From NCBI GenBank assembly GCA_964614515.1, contig CAZTPJ010000074.1, positions 1 through 17,230 of the forward strand: a stretch of 17,230 nucleotides of DNA. The letters are read 5' to 3'. Below the pieces are notes generated by a model, which saw only the letters and a list, made by a program, of their open reading frames with translations, was not told the DNA's origin and ran no database searches. Of the stretch, positions 14,061-17,230 are shown piece by piece (the first letter of the stretch is position 1; the number at the start of each line of letters is the position of its first letter). This stretch comes from CAZTPJ01 sp964614515. GTDB lineage: Bacteria > Planctomycetota > Phycisphaerae > Phycisphaerales > UBA1924. The position numbers and the translations under genes were made by a program.

Positions 14061-14624
14061 CTATCGAGTTGGCGATTCGCCTGCCGAATCCGAGTCTTGG
14101 TTTGTTCGCTGTTGAGTTTGTTCTCGCATCTGCCGCGTCCAGCGTTCGACAGCGCGGCGCTGTGCATCGGAGACGACGGTGCGAAAGTCGGTCGCTCGTC
14201 GATTCGCGTCATATTCCGCGCGTGACGCGTCCGAGAGATGACGCTGACCCTTGATGTCGGAGTTCTGGAGATACTCGGCCCACTTGCGGATCTGACGCGA
14301 GCAGGACTCGGCCAAAGACATGAGATCTGAAATCTCAGATTTGAGATGCTGGGCATTCGGCCATCGCTCCAGGAATCGAAGCATCGAACGAACCTCGCCC
14401 GCCGAGCCTCGCGCGATGTACAGGAACGCGATGAGTTCCGCGGTCGTGCCACGCTCGAAGCCTTCGGCGATGTTGTTGGAGATGCTGACGGCCGCGCGGC
14501 GCATCTGGTCCTTGAGGCCGCCAGCATCGGCGAACACGCGATCTTCAGTGACTCCGAAAACACGAAGTCCCAGATCGGTCGCAGATCGCCAGACAGGCAA
14601 ATCCTCAAATCGCTTGTACGCCAT
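14061..14624 (-). CDS. Four-helix bundle protein (23S rRNA intervening-sequence type) with extended tail
   Basis: The product has 187 residues. The first 120 or so match the four-helix bundle family named for proteins found in 23S rRNA intervening sequences: FEDLPVWRSA (6-15), LKDQMRRAAVSISNNIAEGF (37-56) and IARGSAGEVRSML (70-82). Relatives form pentameric or similar oligomers with basic surfaces; their role is not established. This copy is free-standing on the chromosome. Two oddities: a polar, charged C-terminal extension of about 65 residues, and a locally AT-rich palindromic stretch encoding residues 94-101. I chose the ATG at 14624 because family members begin just before the F-D-L motif; an in-frame ATG at 14663 is possible. 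No Shine-Dalgarno sequence is seen. It is divergent from guaA. Confidence 0.88.
   Translation of the reverse strand: MAYKRFEDLPVWRSATDLGLRVFGVTEDRVFADAGGLKDQMRRAAVSISNNIAEGFERGTTAELIAFLYIARGSAGEVRSMLRFLERWPNAQHLKSEISDLMSLAESCSRQIRKWAEYLQNSDIKGQRHLSDASRAEYDANRRATDFRTVVSDAQRRAVERWTRQMREQTQQRTNQDSDSAGESPTR
14330..14342. repeat. AT-rich palindrome inside the four-helix-bundle gene
   Basis: AAATCT-C-AGATTT is a perfect palindrome, within a 26-base AT-rich stretch (14322-14347) built from ATCT/AGAT words. It stands out from the GC-rich surroundings and resembles dispersed ATCTGA/TCAGAT-type repeats I associate with planctomycete genomes (recollection, not checked). Confidence 0.5.
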
Positions 14625-14682
14625 GCCGTACGTTAGCGAGGAAGGAGGTGGAACGTGGGTCATCGTGTGGCGGCTGAGGCAC

Positions 14683-14704
14683 GTCGATCGCTCGCGCGAT
14701 CGGC
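14683..14704. repeat. CGATCG-N6-CGATCG inverted repeat between divergent genes
   Basis: GTCGATCG and CGATCGGC form an 8-pair stem (one G-U pair) around CTCGCG, 73 bases before the guaA start and 59 bases before the divergent four-helix-bundle start. It could be an operator or a leader hairpin, but CGATCG words are common in this window, so chance is a real option. Confidence 0.35.
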
Positions 14705-14776
14705 TCTTTGGGGGATGTCGAAGGCGACGGCCTACGCTTCCCGCCTTTCCAGCCCGCACGCCGGCCGAGGCCAACA

Positions 14777-16348
14777 ATGCACATGGTCACCCAGCACCCG
14801 CACGATGAAGTTATCCCGATTCTCGACTTTGGCTCGCAGACGGCGCAGTTGATCGCCCGTCGCATCCGCGATGTCGGCGTCTATGCGGTGCTTGTCGCGC
14901 CGACGATCACGCCCGAGGAACTGCGCGCGATGAACCCCAGGGGCATCGTGCTCTCCGGCGGGCCTTCGAGCGTGTATGACCCGGGCGCGCCGACGTGTGA
15001 TCCGCGCATCCTCGACCTTGGCGTGCCCGTCCTTGGAATCTGCTATGGCATGCAACTCGTCTGTCGATTTCTCGGCGCCGAGGTCAAGCCCGCCGGCAAG
15101 CGAGAGTTTGGACGCGCATCGCTGGAGATCGTCGATCGCAAGGATCTGCTCGCGGCCGTGCCCGCGCGGACGACCGTGTGGATGTCACATGGCGATCAGA
15201 TCAACGTGGGCGCGAGCGCTGGGTTCGCGACGCTGGCGAGCACGCAGACGTGTCCATACGCGGCCGTGCGGTATGTCGAGGGATCGCGGCGGTTCTATGG
15301 CGTGCAGTTCCATCCTGAAGTGACGCACACGCCGCACGGCGTGGACATTCTGCGGAACTTCCTGTATGAAGTGTGCGAATGCAGCGGCACATGGAAGATG
15401 GCGGATTATGCCGAGGAGATGATCCCACGACTGCGAGAGCGTGTGGGGACATCGGGCGTGATCTGCGGGTTGTCTGGCGGCGTGGATTCGGCCGTGGCGG
15501 CGACGCTGCTGCATCGGGCCATCGGGGATCAGTTGACGTGCGTGTTTGTGGACACGGGGCTGCTGCGGAAGAACGAGCGGGAACTTGTGGAGTCCACGTT
15601 TCGCGATCACTCGCAGATGAAGTTGGAAGTCATCGATGCGTCGTCGGATTTCCTTGCCGATCTCAAGGGTGTGACCGATCCGCAGGAAAAGCGCCGCCGC
15701 ATCGGGCATCGCTTCGTGGATGTGTTCAAGCGTGCGGCCCTGCATGTGGATGATGCGCGGTTTCTCGCGCAGGGCACGCTGTATCCCGACGTGATCGAGT
15801 CCGGCGTGGGCCACGCGGGGCAGAGCGCGGGGATCAAACTGCACCACAACGTCGGCGGCCTGCCGGCGGACCTCGGGTTTGAACTCATTGAGCCGCTGCG
15901 CGACTTGTTCAAGGATGAAGTGCGGCGACTGGGCGAGGTGCTTGGAGTGCCGGATCAAATCGTGTGGCGGCATCCGTTTCCCGGGCCGGGGCTTGCGGTG
16001 CGGGTGCTGGGTGAAGTGACTCGCGAACGGCTTGATGTCGTGCGCGACTGCGATGAGATTCTGCTCGAGGAGATTGTCGCGGCGAATCTGTATCGCTCGA
16101 CGAGTCAGGTCTTCGCGGTGCTGCTGCCGGTGCAGTCGGTGGGCGTGATGGGCGATGGGCGGAGTTATGAAAGCGTCGTGGCGATTCGCGCGGTCGAGAC
16201 GCAGGACTTCATGTCGGCCGACTGGGCGCGGATTCCGTATGCGGTGCTCGCGACGATTTCGAGCCGGGTCATCAACGAGGTGCGCGGGGTCAACCGCGTG
16301 TGCTACGACATCTCCAGCAAGCCTCCGGCGACGATCGAGTGGGAGTAG
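14777..16348 (+). CDS. guaA: GMP synthase (glutamine-hydrolysing)
   Basis: This enzyme converts XMP, ATP and glutamine to GMP in purine synthesis. The product has 523 residues, close to the usual 525. The N-terminal class I glutamine amidotransferase domain (about 12-203) has ILDFGSQ (15-21), the nucleophile Cys89 in GICYGMQ, and His179-Pro-Glu181. The ATP-pyrophosphatase domain follows with the P-loop SGGVDS (233-238), and the C-terminal dimerisation domain ends in KPPATIEWE (515-523), the conserved terminus that reaches the XMP site. The start at 14777 has CGAGG 6 bases upstream; ATG at 14783 is also possible. It is convergent with nth, with 52 bases between and no visible terminator. A TTGGGG/TACGCT pair 19 bases apart (14708-14738) is a weak promoter candidate. 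Confidence 0.97.
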   Translation: MHMVTQHPHDEVIPILDFGSQTAQLIARRIRDVGVYAVLVAPTITPEELRAMNPRGIVLSGGPSSVYDPGAPTCDPRILDLGVPVLGICYGMQLVCRFLGAEVKPAGKREFGRASLEIVDRKDLLAAVPARTTVWMSHGDQINVGASAGFATLASTQTCPYAAVRYVEGSRRFYGVQFHPEVTHTPHGVDILRNFLYEVCECSGTWKMADYAEEMIPRLRERVGTSGVICGLSGGVDSAVAATLLHRAIGDQLTCVFVDTGLLRKNERELVESTFRDHSQMKLEVIDASSDFLADLKGVTDPQEKRRRIGHRFVDVFKRAALHVDDARFLAQGTLYPDVIESGVGHAGQSAGIKLHHNVGGLPADLGFELIEPLRDLFKDEVRRLGEVLGVPDQIVWRHPFPGPGLAVRVLGEVTRERLDVVRDCDEILLEEIVAANLYRSTSQVFAVLLPVQSVGVMGDGRSYESVVAIRAVETQDFMSADWARIPYAVLATISSRVINEVRGVNRVCYDISSKPPATIEWE

Positions 16349-16400
16349 CAGCAAGTCACCGATTTCACGCGATGGTGGTTGCGTGTCTTTGCATCGCCAA

Positions 16401-17093
16401 TCATGTCCCGCCGGTGCGACGTTCACACGCCTTGCCAAACGTCTTGCAGATCGGATGATCTGAACAGGTCTTGCCGCGCGCCTTGCACGGGCCACGGCCG
16501 TGGGAGATCAGCATGTGCGAGAGGTCGCACCATGACTCGCGCGGGAAGAGCGCCATGAGGTGTCGTTCGATCATGGGGATGGTCGCGTCCGAGGAAACGA
16601 GGCCGAATCGTCGCGAGAGCCGCTCGATGTGCGTGTCGACCACGAAGCCGACGTTGATGCCGAACGCGTTGCCGAGGACGACGTTGGCCGTCTTTCGCGC
16701 CACGCCGTGCAGCGTAAGCAGGTCCTCCATCGTTCGCGGCACCTGGCCGTCGTAGCGCGTGACGATGTCCGACATCGCGGAGTGGATCGCCTTGGCCTTC
16801 ATGCGAAAGAACCCGAGCGAGCGGATCAGCGGCTCGATACCTTCGGGCGTCGCGGCCGCGTAGTCGGCGGGTCGTGGGAAGCGAGCGAAGAGCGCGGGCG
16901 TGGCCTTGTTGACGGCCACGTCGGTACACTGCGCGGAGAGGATCGTGGCGATGAGAAGTTCGTGGGGCGTGGTGTAGTTGAGGGCGCAGTGTGCGTCAGG
17001 ATACTCGGCGGCGAGGGCGTCGAGGAGTTTCGCGGCGCGGCGCTTCGCGGCGGGGGTGACTTTCGGCAGTTGGAATGGCAGGGAGGAAGACAT
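16401..17093 (-). CDS. nth: Endonuclease III (DNA glycosylase/AP lyase)
   Basis: This base-excision repair enzyme removes oxidised pyrimidines and cuts at the abasic site. The product has 230 residues against about 211 in E. coli. The helix-hairpin-helix LLTLHGVARKTANVVLG (125-141) carries the catalytic Lys134, and Asp153 (VDTHIERLSRR) is the second catalytic residue. ILSAQCTD (51-58) is the family signature near the N terminus. The C-terminal cluster region has four cysteines (203, 210, 216, 223) but with spacing C-x6-C-x5-C-x6-C instead of the usual C-x6-C-x2-C-x5-C. The ATG at 17093 lies 6 bases after TACAAT with no Shine-Dalgarno sequence, and the frame upstream runs through a repeat, so this start is preferred. 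Confidence 0.95.
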   Translation of the reverse strand: MSSSLPFQLPKVTPAAKRRAAKLLDALAAEYPDAHCALNYTTPHELLIATILSAQCTDVAVNKATPALFARFPRPADYAAATPEGIEPLIRSLGFFRMKAKAIHSAMSDIVTRYDGQVPRTMEDLLTLHGVARKTANVVLGNAFGINVGFVVDTHIERLSRRFGLVSSDATIPMIERHLMALFPRESWCDLSHMLISHGRGPCKARGKTCSDHPICKTFGKACERRTGGT

Positions 17094-17099
17094 GGAGCG

Positions 17100-17128
17100 A
17101 TTGTACTGGGTTGAATCTGTGGTGTGAC
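17100..17128 (-). promoter_or_regulatory. Candidate leaderless promoter of nth
   Basis: On the minus strand GTCACA (17128-17123), a 17-base spacer, then TACAAT (17105-17100), which ends exactly 6 bases before the ATG at 17093. The start codon would be at the expected transcription start. No Shine-Dalgarno sequence is present. Confidence 0.55.
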
Positions 17129-17159
17129 TTGGACGCAGGGTGAGTGCGGAACGTTTGGA

Positions 17160-17187
17160 GGCAGGCGGGACGCCTGCCCCACCGGAT
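17160..17187. repeat. Hairpin repeat GGCAGGCG-GGA-CGCCTGCC, copy 1
   Basis: GGCAGGCG and CGCCTGCC are perfect 8-base inverted arms around GGA, followed by CCACCGGAT. The same kind of element is scattered through planctomycete and related genomes (recollection). A second, diverged copy lies at 17202-17229. Confidence 0.6.
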
Positions 17188-17201
17188 CCAGGAGTGGACA
17201 C

Positions 17202-17229
17202 GGCCGGCGAGATGCCTGTGTCACCGGAG
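17202..17229. repeat. Diverged copy 2 of the hairpin repeat
   Basis: Aligns base for base with 17160-17187 with about seven differences in 28 by my count, sharing the GGCnGGCG core and the TCACCGGA/CCACCGGA end. The inverted arms are degraded (GCCGGCGAGATGCCTG), so it may be an old copy. Confidence 0.4.
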
Positions 17230-17230
17230 T

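Noticed and set aside
16349..16400. A possible terminator between guaA and nth
   Set aside because: Only a 4-base CACC/GGTG pairing with a long loop is visible and no T-tract follows.
15185..16495. A 436-codon open frame on the minus strand
   Set aside because: It is antisense to guaA and runs into nth; composition is Arg/His-rich and no family is recognisable.

Overview
The window is GC-rich, densely coding bacterial chromosome. It most likely comes from a planctomycete, probably Phycisphaerae-like. That placement is an inference from three things: many short membrane proteins ending in a CxxCGY...CPECG zinc ribbon, an HU protein with a Lys/Ala tail, and GGCAGGCGGGACGCCTGCC-type hairpin repeats. 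I see no rRNA, tRNA, CRISPR array or transposase.

Layout. 36-2532 (minus): acetyl-CoA synthetase (acs) followed by a small lipoprotein gene. 2617-8118 (minus): seven head-to-tail genes with 8-14 base gaps (closer if alternative starts are used). Six (2617-7239) are paralogs of about 250 residues: an N-terminal membrane helix, an exported domain, a second helix with a nearly invariant core, and a cytoplasmic Arg-rich zinc ribbon. The seventh, promoter-proximal gene (7249-8118) is a distant relative built from two copies of a helix-ectodomain-helix unit. This array is the least explained part of the window. 8206-8742 (minus): DinB-like protein. 8743-9001: three hairpins, one a convincing terminator for the HU-like gene at 9002-9376 (minus), which has its own promoter. 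9446-10234 (minus): endonuclease/exonuclease/phosphatase-family enzyme. It is divergent from 10289-11293 (plus), a D-2-hydroxyacid dehydrogenase. 11356-14010 (plus): a CHAD domain fused to a Ppx/GppA exopolyphosphatase and an HD-like C-terminal domain. 14061-14624 (minus): four-helix-bundle (23S rRNA intervening-sequence type) protein with a long tail. 14777-16348 (plus): GMP synthase (guaA). 16401-17093 (minus): endonuclease III (nth) with unusual cysteine spacing. 17160-17229: two diverged copies of a short repeat.

The metabolic genes (acs, hydroxyacid dehydrogenase, guaA, polyphosphatase) and DNA genes (HU, nth) are ordinary single-copy chromosomal functions and show no shared pathway. Several starts (8118, 10289, 17093) have a TAnnnT box exactly 6 bases before the ATG and no Shine-Dalgarno sequence, which suggests leaderless transcription. 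The HU-like, nuclease, acs and lipoprotein genes have recognisable Shine-Dalgarno sequences. All assignments come from reading motifs by eye; no database search was run.
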